Shown here one piece after another: positions 16,380-25,333 of a DNA stretch of 64,000 nucleotides. The notes under the pieces are model-generated. The model was not told the origin of the DNA, made no database searches, and saw nothing but the letters and a program-made list of their open reading frames with translations. Numbering within the stretch: position 1 is the stretch's first letter; each line of letters begins with the position of its first letter. Made by a program: the position numbers and the translations under genes. Source of the stretch: an uncultured Alkalilimnicola sp. (GTDB lineage Bacteria > Pseudomonadota > Gammaproteobacteria > Nitrococcales > AK92); the NCBI GenBank assembly GCA_937951875.1, contig CALGAN010000007.1, forward strand, positions 1 to 64,000, in the 5' to 3' direction.

Positions 16380-16799
16380 TTACCGCGCGTTCCGGAACAG
16401 CAGTCCGTAGGCGGTCATGCCCGCCACCATCGCCGCCACGAAGCCCAGCACTGGCGCCAGGCCCGATGCCGTCGCCACTAGCGCCGGTCCGGGGCATACC
16501 CCCGCCAGTCCCCAGCCGACGCCGAAGATGGCCGAGCCGGCGATCAGGCGAGCGTCCAGTGCGCGTTTGTCGGGCAGGTGGAAGCGATCCGCGCAGAAGG
16601 GGCGCTGACATTGGCCGACCAGGCGGAAGGCCGGGATGGTCACCGCCAGGGCGCCGCCCATCACCAGCGCCAGGGTAGGATCCCAGTTGCCCGCCAGGTC
16701 CAGGAAGCCGATGACCTTGGCCGGGTTGACCATGCCCGACACGATCATCCCCAGCCCGAACAGGGCGCCGGCGAGCAGCGCCGTCGACAATTGGACCAT
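16380..16799 (-). CDS. YeeE/YedE half-size membrane protein (DUF6691/PmpB-like)
   Basis: A 139-residue hydrophobic protein with about four membrane segments and the family motif GVGWGLAGVCPGPALVA. It resembles the second of the paired half-size YeeE/YedE proteins (PmpB type) thought to move thiosulfate or other sulfur species across the inner membrane. A Cys-rich loop CQRPFCADRFHLPDKR lies mid-protein. ATG at 16799 begins 2 nt after the stop of the partner gene, so the two are translated together. Confidence 0.85.
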   Translation of the reverse strand: MVQLSTALLAGALFGLGMIVSGMVNPAKVIGFLDLAGNWDPTLALVMGGALAVTIPAFRLVGQCQRPFCADRFHLPDKRALDARLIAGSAIFGVGWGLAGVCPGPALVATASGLAPVLGFVAAMVAGMTAYGLLFRNAR

Positions 16800-16801
16800 G
16801 C

Positions 16802-17227
16802 TCAGACTCCCAGCAAATGGCGGGTGACGTACACGGTGACGACGCCCGCGGTCATGAACACGCCGGTGGCGACGATGGAGCGGGCCGACAGGCGACCGAT
16901 GCCGCACACGCCGTGGCCGCTGGTGCAGCCGCTGCCCAACCGGGCGCCGAAGCCGACCAGGAAGCCCGCCGCCAGCGTGCCGGGCCAGCCGGTCTGCAGC
17001 TCGATGGGCAGTCCCGCCGGGCTGAGCCACTGCCAGAGCAGACCGACCGTGACCATGCCGGCGACGAACAGTGCGCGCCAGGCGCTATCGCCGCGCGGTC
17101 GCGCCAGCAGGCCGCCGACGATGCCGGAAATGCCCGCGATCCGGCCGTTGGCGAACAGCAGCAGCGCCGCCGACAGGCCGATGATCAGGCCGCCGAGCAA
17201 GCCGCTGCCGGGCGTGAAATTGTCCAT
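16802..17227 (-). CDS. YeeE/YedE half-size membrane protein (PmpA-like)
   Basis: A 141-residue membrane protein and first gene of the pair. It carries the diagnostic motif GARLGSGCTSGHGVCGIGRLS, with the Cys residues that line the sulfur path in full-length YeeE. Start 17227 (MDNFTPGSG) is preceded by AAGGAGG on the minus strand; the longer frame to 17299 would run through the promoter. Expression is expected to be controlled by the CsoR-type operator at 17279-17294. Sulfur transport is inferred from family knowledge. Confidence 0.87.
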   Translation of the reverse strand: MDNFTPGSGLLGGLIIGLSAALLLFANGRIAGISGIVGGLLARPRGDSAWRALFVAGMVTVGLLWQWLSPAGLPIELQTGWPGTLAAGFLVGFGARLGSGCTSGHGVCGIGRLSARSIVATGVFMTAGVVTVYVTRHLLGV

Positions 17228-17275
17228 GGAGACCTCCTTGGCGAGGCGGAAGCGAAGGACGTTCGCGGCCCATCT

Positions 17276-17299
17276 TATATACCCCGCAGGGTATGTCAA
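17276..17299 (-). promoter_or_regulatory. YeeE-pair promoter with CsoR-type operator between -35 and -10
   Basis: On the minus strand TTGACA (17299-17294, a perfect -35) is followed after 16 nt by TAAGAT. The spacer holds ATACCC-TGCG-GGGTAT (17294-17279), a perfect 6+4+6 inverted repeat with the same half-sites and spacing as the operator at 16023. A protein bound here would block RNA polymerase, so the pair should be repressed by the neighbouring CsoR-family protein and released by its ligand. Confidence 0.8.
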
Positions 17300-17518
17300 G
17301 GCGGCGAACGACCCTCCCCGCCAAGAAGAGTGGCGGCGCGATCAAAGCGCTGGATTTTTGCCGTAATCTCCTTTATCAACGCGCCGTTGGCGCCGAGAGT
17401 CCGGCGGCTGGGTTGAATACGCCCGCGGCGACGGTCGCTTTCTTGAAGGCTGCACCGCGGCCAAGTCGTTGCGGAGAATCGACTCTAAGATGAAGGCCTT
17501 CGGCACGGAGATCGAAAT

Positions 17519-18340
17519 TTGTCCTCTCCCCTAGTGATGGTGGCAGGGCCTTGGTGGGGCAAGGCCGCCGGCACGTTGCTGGGCGCGGTCCTCGGCAGCT
17601 GGCCGGGGGCGCTGCTGGGCCTGGTCCTCGGCTACATCTTCGACGAGCGGCTGCGGCTGGAACCGTATTCCGGCCGCACCTGGCGCGGCTGCCAGCTCAG
17701 CCGCAGCGAGCAGGAATTCCTCACCGCCGCATTCTCGGTGATGGGGCATCTGGCCAAGGCCGACGGGCGGGTCAGCGAAAAGGAGGTGGCGGCCACCGAG
17801 CAGGTCATGGCCCGGCTCGGTCTGGACGACAATCGCCGCCAGCGCGCCATCTATCTGTTTACGCGCGGCAAGGCCCGCAACTTTCCGCTGCGCGCCGTGC
17901 TGCGCCGGTTCCGCGGCGGCGCCGGCCGCCAGCCCGAGACGCTGGATCGGTTCCTGCGCTGCCTGCTGGAGGTGGCCTATGCCGACGGCGAGCCCGCGCC
18001 GAAGCAGCAGCGCCTGTTGAGCGTGGTGGCGAAACGGCTGCGCGTGAGCGAGCAGCGTCTGCAGGAGCTGGCGCGAACCCGCGGGACTTGTCGCGGCGAC
18101 AGCCGGCCGCGCGCCGTGGTGCCGGCCGGTCCGCTGGCGGATGCCTTCCGCGAGCTCGGCATCGCCGAGAACGCCAGCAACGAGCAGGTCACCTTGGCCT
18201 ATCGTCGCGCCATCAGCCGTCATCACCCGGATCGTTTGGCCGCCGCCAACGCCTCCGAGGAGGCGCTGAAAGAGGCGCATATCCGCACCCAGCGCATCCG
18301 CGAAGCCTACGAGCAGATCCGCCGCGCACGCGGCTTCTGA
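17519..18340 (+). CDS. djlA: DjlA, membrane-anchored DnaJ-like co-chaperone
   Basis: Inner-membrane DnaK co-chaperone. An N-terminal glycine-rich membrane segment (about residues 10-40, WWGKAAGTLLGAVLGSWPGA) is followed by a TerB-like helical domain (FSVMGHLAKADGRVSEKEV, LLEVAYADGEP) and a C-terminal J domain with the HPD motif in AISRHHPDRLAA. 273 aa, typical for DjlA. TTG at 17519 is chosen because ACGGAG lies 8 nt upstream; ATG at 17534 is the alternative. Confidence 0.9.
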   Translation: MSSPLVMVAGPWWGKAAGTLLGAVLGSWPGALLGLVLGYIFDERLRLEPYSGRTWRGCQLSRSEQEFLTAAFSVMGHLAKADGRVSEKEVAATEQVMARLGLDDNRRQRAIYLFTRGKARNFPLRAVLRRFRGGAGRQPETLDRFLRCLLEVAYADGEPAPKQQRLLSVVAKRLRVSEQRLQELARTRGTCRGDSRPRAVVPAGPLADAFRELGIAENASNEQVTLAYRRAISRHHPDRLAAANASEEALKEAHIRTQRIREAYEQIRRARGF

Positions 18341-18434
18341 GCGCCCGCCGCGGGTTCAAGTGTGCGCCGTGCGGCTGAAAATGTCCGGCGCATGCGCTAC
18401 AGTCACCGCCTCGACCGCTACCGCCGATAGACCC

Positions 18435-19109
18435 ATGCGCGATTACCTCATCGCTCCCTCCATCCTCTCGGCCAATTTCGCCAAGCTCGGCGAGGACGTG
18501 GACGCCGTGCTCGCCGCCGGCGCCGACATCATCCATTTCGACGTGATGGACAACCACTATGTCCCCAACCTCACGATCGGACCGATGGTGTGCAAGGCGC
18601 TGCGCGACTACGGCATTACCGCGCCGATCGACGTGCACCTCATGGTCAAGCCGGTGGACCGGATCATCCCCGACTTCGCCCAGGCCGGCGCCACCTACAT
18701 CACCTTCCATCCCGAGGCCAGCGAGCACATCGACCGCACCCTGCAGCTGATCCGCGACTGCGGCTGCAAGGCCGGGCTGGTGTTCAACCCGGCCACGCCG
18801 CTCGATTACCTCAAGTACGTGATGGACAAGGTCGACATGGTGCTGCTGATGTCGGTCAACCCCGGCTTCGGCGGCCAGGCCTTCATCCCCTCGACGCTCG
18901 GCAAGCTGCGCGAGGCGCGCGCCATGATCGAAGCCTCCGGGCTGCCGATCCGCCTGGAAGTGGACGGCGGCATCAAGGTGGACAACATCCGCGCCGTGGC
19001 CGAGGCCGGCGCCGACACCTTCGTGGCCGGCTCGGCGATCTTCGGCAAGCCGGATTACGCCGCGGTGATCGGCGCCATGCGCGCGGAACTGGCCAAGGTC
19101 GGCAGCTGA
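18435..19109 (+). CDS. rpe: Ribulose-phosphate 3-epimerase
   Basis: Interconverts ribulose-5-phosphate and xylulose-5-phosphate. A TIM-barrel protein of 224 aa with IAPSILSANFAKLGEDV, HFDVMDNHYVPNLTIGP, HLMVKPVD, MSVNPGFGGQAFIP and VDGGIKVDN. ATG at 18435 gives the standard start MRDYLIAPSI. A TACAGT hexamer at about 18399 could be a -10. Overlaps gph by one base (TGATG), the classical rpe-gph pair. Confidence 0.96.
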   Translation: MRDYLIAPSILSANFAKLGEDVDAVLAAGADIIHFDVMDNHYVPNLTIGPMVCKALRDYGITAPIDVHLMVKPVDRIIPDFAQAGATYITFHPEASEHIDRTLQLIRDCGCKAGLVFNPATPLDYLKYVMDKVDMVLLMSVNPGFGGQAFIPSTLGKLREARAMIEASGLPIRLEVDGGIKVDNIRAVAEAGADTFVAGSAIFGKPDYAAVIGAMRAELAKVGS

Positions 19110-19789
19110 TGCGCTTTGCCGGCATTCGCGCCCTGCTGTTCGATCTGGACGGCACGCTGGTCGACAGCGTGCCCGACCTGGCCGCGGCGGTGGATGCCAT
19201 GCTCGCCGACCTCGGCCTGCCGCCGGCCGGCGAGGCGCGGGTGCGCGAGTGGGTGGGCAACGGCTCGCAGCGGCTGGTCAAGCGCGCCCTCACCGGCCGC
19301 ATGGACGGCGAGCCCGATCCGGCGCTGCTGGCGCGCGCCATGCCGCTGTTCATGGCCCACTACGAGCGGCTGCTGTGCCATCGCAGCGCGCTGTTCGACG
19401 GCGTGCGCGAGGGGTTGCGCCAGCTGCGCGCGGCGGGCTTGAAGATGGCCGTGGTCACCAACAAGCCCAGCCGTTTCATCGAGCCGCTGCTGAGCGCGCT
19501 CGGCGTGCGCGAGGACTTTGCAGTCCTCGTCGGAGGCGATACCCTTGCCGAAAGGAAGCCGCATCCGGCACCCTTGCTGTATGCGGCGCAACGGCTAGGC
19601 GAAGATCCGGCTGCCGCGCTGATGGTCGGCGACTCCCGCAACGATGTGGAGGCCGCGCGCCGCGCCAACATGGCGGTCGTGTGCGTGCCCTACGGCTACA
19701 ATCACGGCGAGGACATCCGGCAGGCGTCCCCGGACGCCGTGGTCGAGGATCTGCGAGAACTGGCGAGACTACTGCTGGCATCGGAATGA
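19109..19789 (+). CDS. gph: Phosphoglycolate phosphatase
   Basis: HAD-family phosphatase removing phosphate from 2-phosphoglycolate, which arises from DNA repair and from RuBisCO oxygenation. 226 aa with motif I LLFDLDGTLVDSVPDL, motif II VVTNKP, and motif III/IV KPHPAPLL...ALMVGDSRNDVEAARRA. The ATG overlaps the rpe stop, and its own stop overlaps the ATG of a short open frame that may be a trp leader peptide. Confidence 0.95.
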   Translation: MRFAGIRALLFDLDGTLVDSVPDLAAAVDAMLADLGLPPAGEARVREWVGNGSQRLVKRALTGRMDGEPDPALLARAMPLFMAHYERLLCHRSALFDGVREGLRQLRAAGLKMAVVTNKPSRFIEPLLSALGVREDFAVLVGGDTLAERKPHPAPLLYAAQRLGEDPAAALMVGDSRNDVEAARRANMAVVCVPYGYNHGEDIRQASPDAVVEDLRELARLLLASE

Positions 19790-19848
19790 CTATTTCGGCC
19801 CTCCGCGATTTCATCTTCTACACCGCTCCGTGGCGATGGCGTCGCTAA
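19786..19848 (+). CDS. Candidate trp leader peptide
   Basis: A 20-codon open frame whose ATG overlaps the gph stop (ATGA) and which ends in TAPWRWRR-stop, 49 nt before the trpE ATG. Two Trp codons within three codons just before the stop, directly upstream of trpE, is the hallmark of Trp-sensing leader peptides. The ribosome-binding site is weak and no intrinsic terminator with a T tract follows, so classical transcription attenuation is not shown. The Trp codons lie inside an 11-bp interrupted stem (see 19832-19881). Confidence 0.5.
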   Translation: MTISALRDFIFYTAPWRWRR

Positions 19849-19881
19849 GCGCTCGGCTTCAGGCACGCCCCGACAATCGCC
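19832..19881 (+). promoter_or_regulatory. Possible trpE leader stem over the Trp codons
   Basis: GGCGATGGCGT (19832-19842), which contains the TGG CGA TGG codons, can pair with ACGCC (19865-19869) and ATCGCC (19876-19881), giving 5 + 6 bp with a 6-nt bulge. The stem ends 4 nt before the GGACGG ribosome-binding region of trpE. A ribosome waiting on the Trp codons would open it, so control of trpE translation is possible. Read by eye only. Confidence 0.35.
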
Positions 19882-19897
19882 CAACGGACGGTAATTC

Positions 19898-21397
19898 ATG
19901 AACAAGCAGCATTTCGACGCCCTCGCGGAGCAGGGCTACAACCGCATCCCCCTCGTGCGCGAGATCCTCGCCGATCTCGACACTCCCCTGAGCACCTACC
20001 TCAAGCTCGCCAAAGGACCGTACTCCTATCTGCTGGAGTCGGTGCAGGGCGGCGAGAAATGGGGCCGCTACTCGATCATTGGCCTGCCCGCCCGGGAAGT
20101 GCTGAAGGTGCGCGGCTACGACGTGGAGCTCTACCGCGACGGCGCGCTGGTGCGGCGCGAGCGGGTGGATGACCCGCTGGCCTTCGTGGAGGACTACCAC
20201 CGCGGCTTCCGCGCCGCGCCGCCGGACGGCATCCCGCAGGCGCCGCGCTTCCTCGGCGGCCTGGTCGGCTATTTCGGCTACGACACGGTGCGCTACATCG
20301 AGCCGCGCCTGGCGCATAGCGTCAACGAGGATAAGCTGGGCGTGCCGGACATCCTGTTCATGGTGTCGGACGAGGTGTTGGTGTTCGACAACCTGGCCGG
20401 GCGCCTGTATCTGGTGGTGCACGCCGATCCCGCTGAGCCGGACGCCTACCAACGCGCCGGCGAGCGGCTGAGCGCGCTGACCCGCCAGCTGCGCAGCGCG
20501 GGCAGCGTCTACCAGCCGCCGCGCCCGGCGCGGCCGCAGCGCGAGCCGCAGTTCACCTCGAACTTCACCCAGGAGGAGTTCGAGCGGATGGTGGAGCGCA
20601 TCAAGCGCTACATCATCGACGGCGACGTGATGCAGGTGGTGCCCTCGCAGCGGCTGTCGGTCGACTACGAGGCCTCGCCGCTGGATCTCTATCGCGCGCT
20701 GCGGTCGATGAACCCCTCGCCGTACATGTTCTTCCTCGATCTCGACGACTTCCACATCGTCGGTTCCTCGCCCGAGATCCTGGTGCGCCTGGAGGACGGC
20801 GAGATCACCGTGCGGCCCCTGGCCGGCACCCGCCGGCGCGGCGCCACCCCGGCCGAGGACAAGGCGTTGGAGGAGGAGCTGCTCGCTGACCCGAAGGAAA
20901 TCGCCGAGCACCTGATGCTGATCGACCTGGCGCGCAACGACATCGGCCGGGTGGCCGAGATCGGCAGCGTGCGCGTCACCGACCAGATGAGCATCGAGCG
21001 CTACTCGCACGTGATGCACATCGTCTCCAACGTCACCGGCCGTCTCAGGCCGGGGCTCACACCGATCGACGCGCTGCGCGCCGCCTTCCCCGCCGGCACC
21101 CTGTCAGGCGCGCCGAAGATCCGCGCCATGGAGATCATCGACGAGGTCGAGCCGGTCAAGCGCGGCATCTACGGCGGCGCGGTCGGTTATCTGTCCTACA
21201 GCGGCAACATGGACGCGTCCATCGCCATCCGTACCGCGGTGATCAAGGACGGCAAGCTGCATATCCAGGTCGGCGCCGGCGTGGTGGCCGATTCGGTGCC
21301 GCGGCTGGAGTGGAAGGAGACGCTCAACAAGGGCAGGGCCTTGATCCGGGCCGTGGCCATGGCCGAAAGCGGCCTCGACAGCTCGGGATTGGAGTGA
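19898..21397 (+). CDS. trpE: Anthranilate synthase component I
   Basis: Chorismate-to-anthranilate large subunit of tryptophan synthesis. 499 aa. N-terminal regulatory motif LLESVQGGEKWGRYSIIG carries the LLES Trp-feedback site; the catalytic half has SPYMFFLDLDDFHIVGSSPEILV, RPLAGTRRRG, DLARNDIGRVA and the C-terminal AFPAGTLSGAPKIRAMEIIDEVEP...YGGAVGYLSYSGNMD signature. ATG at 19898 has GGACGG 7 nt upstream. First structural gene of trpEGDC. Confidence 0.96.
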   Translation: MNKQHFDALAEQGYNRIPLVREILADLDTPLSTYLKLAKGPYSYLLESVQGGEKWGRYSIIGLPAREVLKVRGYDVELYRDGALVRRERVDDPLAFVEDYHRGFRAAPPDGIPQAPRFLGGLVGYFGYDTVRYIEPRLAHSVNEDKLGVPDILFMVSDEVLVFDNLAGRLYLVVHADPAEPDAYQRAGERLSALTRQLRSAGSVYQPPRPARPQREPQFTSNFTQEEFERMVERIKRYIIDGDVMQVVPSQRLSVDYEASPLDLYRALRSMNPSPYMFFLDLDDFHIVGSSPEILVRLEDGEITVRPLAGTRRRGATPAEDKALEEELLADPKEIAEHLMLIDLARNDIGRVAEIGSVRVTDQMSIERYSHVMHIVSNVTGRLRPGLTPIDALRAAFPAGTLSGAPKIRAMEIIDEVEPVKRGIYGGAVGYLSYSGNMDASIAIRTAVIKDGKLHIQVGAGVVADSVPRLEWKETLNKGRALIRAVAMAESGLDSSGLE

Positions 21398-21407
21398 GGA
21401 CCGCGCC

Positions 21408-22001
<594 letters not shown>

Positions 22002-22020
22002 GAAGCGAAGAGCAAGCACC

Positions 22021-23043
22021 ATGGATATTCAAACCGCGATACGGCGCGTCACCGAACGGCAGGATCTGACCCGCGAGGAGATGAGCGTGGTGATGCGCGC
22101 CATCATGACCGGCGAGTGCACGCCCGCGCAGATCGGCGGCTTCCTGATCGGCCTGCGCATGAAAGGCGAGACCGTGGCCGAGATCGCCGCCGCCGCCCAG
22201 GTGATGCGCGACCTGGCCATCCCCGTGCAGGTGGACCGTCGTCATCTGGTCGATACCTGCGGCACCGGCGGCGACGCTCGGGGCACGTTCAACGTCTCCA
22301 CCGCTGCCACCTTCGTGGTGGCCGCCGCCGGCGGTCGGGTGGCCAAGCACGGCAACCGCTCGGTCTCCAGCCGTTCCGGCAGCGCCGACCTGCTGGAGGC
22401 GGCCGGCGCCAAGCTCGATCTCACGCCGGGGCAGATCGCCGCGACCATCGATGCGGTCGGTGTCGGCTTCCTGTTCGCGCCCAACCATCACGCCGCCATG
22501 AAGTACGCGGTTGGGCCGCGCCGGGAGATGGGCGTGCGCACCATCTTCAACATCCTCGGCCCGCTGACCAATCCGGCCGGCGCCCCGCACCAACTGCTCG
22601 GCATCTACAGCGCCGACTGGCAGCGGCCGGTGGCCGAGGTGCTGCGCGAGCTGGGCAGCGACCACGTGCTGGTGGTGCATTCCGAGGACGGCCTGGACGA
22701 GATCAGCATTGCCGCGCCGACCCGGGTGGTGGAGCTGTTCCGCGGCAAGATCACGGAATACGTGCTCACGCCCGAGCAGTTCGGTATCGCCCGCGCGCCG
22801 CTCGAGCAGCTGCGGGTGAGCGACGCTCAGGAGAGCCTCGAGCTGATCCAGCGGGTGTTCGCTGGCGAGCCGGGGCCGGCCGCCGACATGCTGACCCTGA
22901 ACGCCGGCGCCGCCATCTACGCCGCCAATGTCGCGGATAGCTTGGAAGACGGCATCCGCCGGGCGCGTGAGGTGATCGCTTCGGGCGAGGCCGGCCGCAA
23001 GTTCGACGAGTTCGTGGCCTACACCCAGCGGGTGACGGCATGA
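22021..23043 (+). CDS. trpD: Anthranilate phosphoribosyltransferase
   Basis: Joins anthranilate with PRPP. 340 aa with DTCGTGGDARGTFNVSTAATFVVAAAGGRVAKHGNRSVSS, the glycine-rich PRPP motif, and later NILGPLTNPAGAPHQLLGIY and VHSEDGLDEIS. ATG at 22021 has AAGCGAAGAG upstream and starts 19 nt after trpG; the longer frame from 21904 is a shadow of trpG. Overlaps trpC by 4 nt. Confidence 0.96.
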   Translation: MDIQTAIRRVTERQDLTREEMSVVMRAIMTGECTPAQIGGFLIGLRMKGETVAEIAAAAQVMRDLAIPVQVDRRHLVDTCGTGGDARGTFNVSTAATFVVAAAGGRVAKHGNRSVSSRSGSADLLEAAGAKLDLTPGQIAATIDAVGVGFLFAPNHHAAMKYAVGPRREMGVRTIFNILGPLTNPAGAPHQLLGIYSADWQRPVAEVLRELGSDHVLVVHSEDGLDEISIAAPTRVVELFRGKITEYVLTPEQFGIARAPLEQLRVSDAQESLELIQRVFAGEPGPAADMLTLNAGAAIYAANVADSLEDGIRRAREVIASGEAGRKFDEFVAYTQRVTA

Positions 23044-23834
23044 GTGGCGACGTGCTCAACACCATTTTGGCGCGCAAGGCCGAGGAAGTGGCCGAGCGCA
23101 GCCAGATCAAGAGTCTGCGGGAGCTGTCCGCCCAGGTCGCCGATGCGCCGCCGGTGCGCGGCTTCCGTCAACGGCTGCTGCAGGACATCGCCGCCGGTAA
23201 GCCCGGTGTCATTGCCGAGGTGAAGAAAGCCTCGCCCAGCAAGGGCGTCATCCGCCCCGACTTCGACCCGGAAGCGATTGCCCGCAGCTACGCCGCCGCC
23301 GGCGCCAGCTGCCTGTCGGTGCTCACCGACCGCGACTTCTTCCAGGGCAGCGAGCAGTACCTGCAGCAGGCGCGCGCTGCCTGCGGACTGCCGGTGCTGC
23401 GCAAGGACTTCGTGATCGACCCCTACCAGGTCTACGAGGCGCGCGTGCTGGGCGCCGATTGCGTGCTGCTGATCGTCGCCGCGCTCGGCGACCCGCAGAT
23501 GCGCGAGCTGTATCAGCTGGCGGTCGAGCTGGGGATGGACGTGCTGGTCGAGGTGCACGATGAGGACGAGCTGGAGCGCGCGCTGGCGCTGGCGCCAGAC
23601 CTGCTCGGGGTCAACAACCGCAACCTGCGCACCTTCGAGACCGACATCCGCAACACCATCCGGCTCAAGGCGCGGGTGACGGGCGACTGCCTGCTGGTCA
23701 CCGAAAGCGGCATCCACACTCCCGACGATGTAGCCCTGATGCGCGCCAATGGCATCCATGCCTTCCTGGTGGGCGAGAGCATGATGCGCGCGCCCGACCC
23801 GGGCGTGAAGCTGCGCGAGCTGTTCTATCCCTGA
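23040..23834 (+). CDS. trpC: Indole-3-glycerol-phosphate synthase
   Basis: Forms the indole ring from carboxyphenylaminodeoxyribulose phosphate. 264 aa, monofunctional without a TrpF domain. Has the signature VIAEVKKASPSKGVIRPDFDPEAIA, SVLTDRDFFQGS, LRKDFVIDPYQVYEARVLGADCVLLI, NNRNLRTFETD and ESGIHTPDDV. ATG overlaps the trpD stop (ATGA). trpF, trpB and trpA are not in this window, so the pathway is split into at least two loci as in many gammaproteobacteria. Confidence 0.96.
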   Translation: MSGDVLNTILARKAEEVAERSQIKSLRELSAQVADAPPVRGFRQRLLQDIAAGKPGVIAEVKKASPSKGVIRPDFDPEAIARSYAAAGASCLSVLTDRDFFQGSEQYLQQARAACGLPVLRKDFVIDPYQVYEARVLGADCVLLIVAALGDPQMRELYQLAVELGMDVLVEVHDEDELERALALAPDLLGVNNRNLRTFETDIRNTIRLKARVTGDCLLVTESGIHTPDDVALMRANGIHAFLVGESMMRAPDPGVKLRELFYP

Positions 23835-23879
23835 ACGCGGCGGTCGTTTTCCCGCGGGAGCGGCATCTCGGAAACGCAG

Positions 23880-23906
23880 AAGGCCCCGGCAGGGGCCTTC
23901 TTCATG
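23880..23906 (+). terminator. Terminator between convergent trpC and crp
   Basis: AAGGCCCC, loop GGCA, GGGGCCTT, then CTTCATG. An 8-bp stem 46 nt after the trpC stop and 20 nt beyond the crp stop on the other strand. The A/T-rich flanks suggest it can work in both directions. Confidence 0.8.
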
Positions 23907-23925
23907 CCCGCCTGGCGCGCGGGTG

Positions 23926-24564
23926 CTAGCGCGTGTTGAACACCACGATGGTCTTGCCGCTGACCGAGATCAGCGACTGCTCCTCCAGCTCCTTGAGCAC
24001 GCGCCCGACCATCTCCCGCGAGCAGCCGACGATACGGCCGAGCTCCTGGCGGGTGATGCGGATCTGCATGCCGTCCGGATGGGTCATGGCGTCGGGCTCG
24101 CGGCACAGGTCGAGCAGGGTACGAGCGATGCGGCCGGTGACGTCGAGGAAGGCCAGGTCGCCCACCTTGCGGCTGGTGCGTCGCAGCCGGTCGGCCATCT
24201 GCCCGACCACCGGGAACAGGATTTCCGGATCCTGCTTAGCGATCTGGCGAAAACGGCTGTAGCTGATCTCGGCGAGCTCGCAGGCGGTGCGGGTGCGCAC
24301 CCAGGCGCTGCGCTCGCTGCTCTCGCCGAACAGCCCCATTTCACCGAAAAACGACCCGGCGTTGAGATAGGCGAGCACGATCTCGTGACCGTTCTCGTCT
24401 TCCATCAGCACGGTCACCGACCCCTCGATGATGTAATACAGCGCATCCGACTGATCGCCGGCGTAGATGATGCCGGTCTTGGGGGGATAGCGCCGCCTGT
24501 GACAGTGCTGCAACAGGTTGTCGATGGACGTATTGCCCGTCGATTTCTGGGCCGGCTGTAACAT
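23926..24564 (-). CDS. crp: Crp/Vfr-type cAMP-binding global regulator
   Basis: cAMP receptor protein homologue. 212 aa with cyclic-nucleotide fold (LYYIIEGSVTVLMEDENGHE, GSFFGEMGLF, SAWVRTRTACELAEISY), hinge NLAFLDVTGRIA-like segment DLAFLDVTGRIARTLL, and HTH with ITRQELGRIVGCSREMVGRVLKELEEQ. The cAMP phosphate-binding Glu-Arg region GEMGLFGESSERSAWVR is intact. ATG at 24564 is preferred: AAGGA lies 6 nt upstream and the length matches Crp; a GTG at 24591 would add 9 residues. With the Pil-Chp system in the same genome a Vfr-like role is possible. Confidence 0.93.
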   Translation of the reverse strand: MLQPAQKSTGNTSIDNLLQHCHRRRYPPKTGIIYAGDQSDALYYIIEGSVTVLMEDENGHEIVLAYLNAGSFFGEMGLFGESSERSAWVRTRTACELAEISYSRFRQIAKQDPEILFPVVGQMADRLRRTSRKVGDLAFLDVTGRIARTLLDLCREPDAMTHPDGMQIRITRQELGRIVGCSREMVGRVLKELEEQSLISVSGKTIVVFNTR

Positions 24565-24664
24565 TCTCAATCCTTCGGCATTGGCGCCCACTGGGGATCT
24601 CCCTTGCCGTTATTGGTAGTACAAGGCGTCCTTGGAAGCAAGCATCGGTGCGGGCTCGCCCCCT

Positions 24665-24694
24665 TTGGAGATGCCGTCCGATAGTCGCTATACT
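24665..24694 (+). promoter_or_regulatory. Promoter for the OsmC-family gene
   Basis: TTGGAG (24665-24670), 18-nt spacer, TATACT (24689-24694). It predicts a start near 24701 and a 5' leader of about 95 nt before the ATG at 24797. No structure was recognised in that leader. Confidence 0.5.
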
Positions 24695-24796
24695 GCGCCC
24701 CTACCGGATCACATTGGGACGCCGGAAACCTATGCCAAGTTCCCCGTCCTGCGCGATCCGCCTAGTTTATGAGTAACTTAGCCAGCGGGATGTCGG

Positions 24797-25213
24797 ATGC
24801 GCGCGACTGTCAAATGGGTGGGTGAGGCGACCTTCGAGGCCACCGCGGGCAGCGGTCACACGGTGGTGTTGGACGGGCCGCCCGAAGCCGGCGGACGCAA
24901 CCTGGGGCCGCGCCCCATGGAGATGTTGCTGCTCGGCCTGGGCGGGTGCACCGCCTTCGATGTGGTCTACATCCTCAAGAAAGGGCGCCATCCGGTCAGT
25001 CACTGCGAAGTCGAGATCGAAGCCGAGCGCGCCGACACCCCGCCCAAGGTGTTCACCAAAATCCACCTCCACTACAAGGTGTCCGGACAGGGGCTGACGG
25101 AGGCCGCCGTCAAGCGCGCCATCGAGCTGTCCGCGACCAAGTATTGCTCTGCCAGCATCATGCTGGGCAAATGTGCCGAGCTCACGCACGACTACGAGTT
25201 GATCGAGGTCTAA
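24797..25213 (+). CDS. OsmC-family protein (YhfA-like)
   Basis: A 138-residue OsmC/Ohr-fold protein. It shows GPPEAGGRNLGPRPMEMLLLGLGGCTAFDVVYILKK with the first conserved Cys, and the second in ATKYCSASIMLGKCAELTHDYEL. The family reduces organic hydroperoxides through a Cys pair; the YhfA branch has no proven substrate. It often lies near crp, as here, where the two are divergent across a 232-nt gap. Confidence 0.88.
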   Translation: MRATVKWVGEATFEATAGSGHTVVLDGPPEAGGRNLGPRPMEMLLLGLGGCTAFDVVYILKKGRHPVSHCEVEIEAERADTPPKVFTKIHLHYKVSGQGLTEAAVKRAIELSATKYCSASIMLGKCAELTHDYELIEV

Positions 25214-25333
25214 AACTGCCCAATGTCCGCTGGATCGATAGCGGATTATGTGCATAATTGCGCGCCTCGGCACCGCCAGAGAGGGGCCCCTGCGTGGGCA
25301 TGTTCAGTCGCTGTTTGATCGGAGGGCGGGGAT

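Noticed and set aside
19849..19897. Classical intrinsic terminator for trp attenuation
   Set aside because: No GC-rich hairpin followed by a T tract exists between the leader peptide and trpE.
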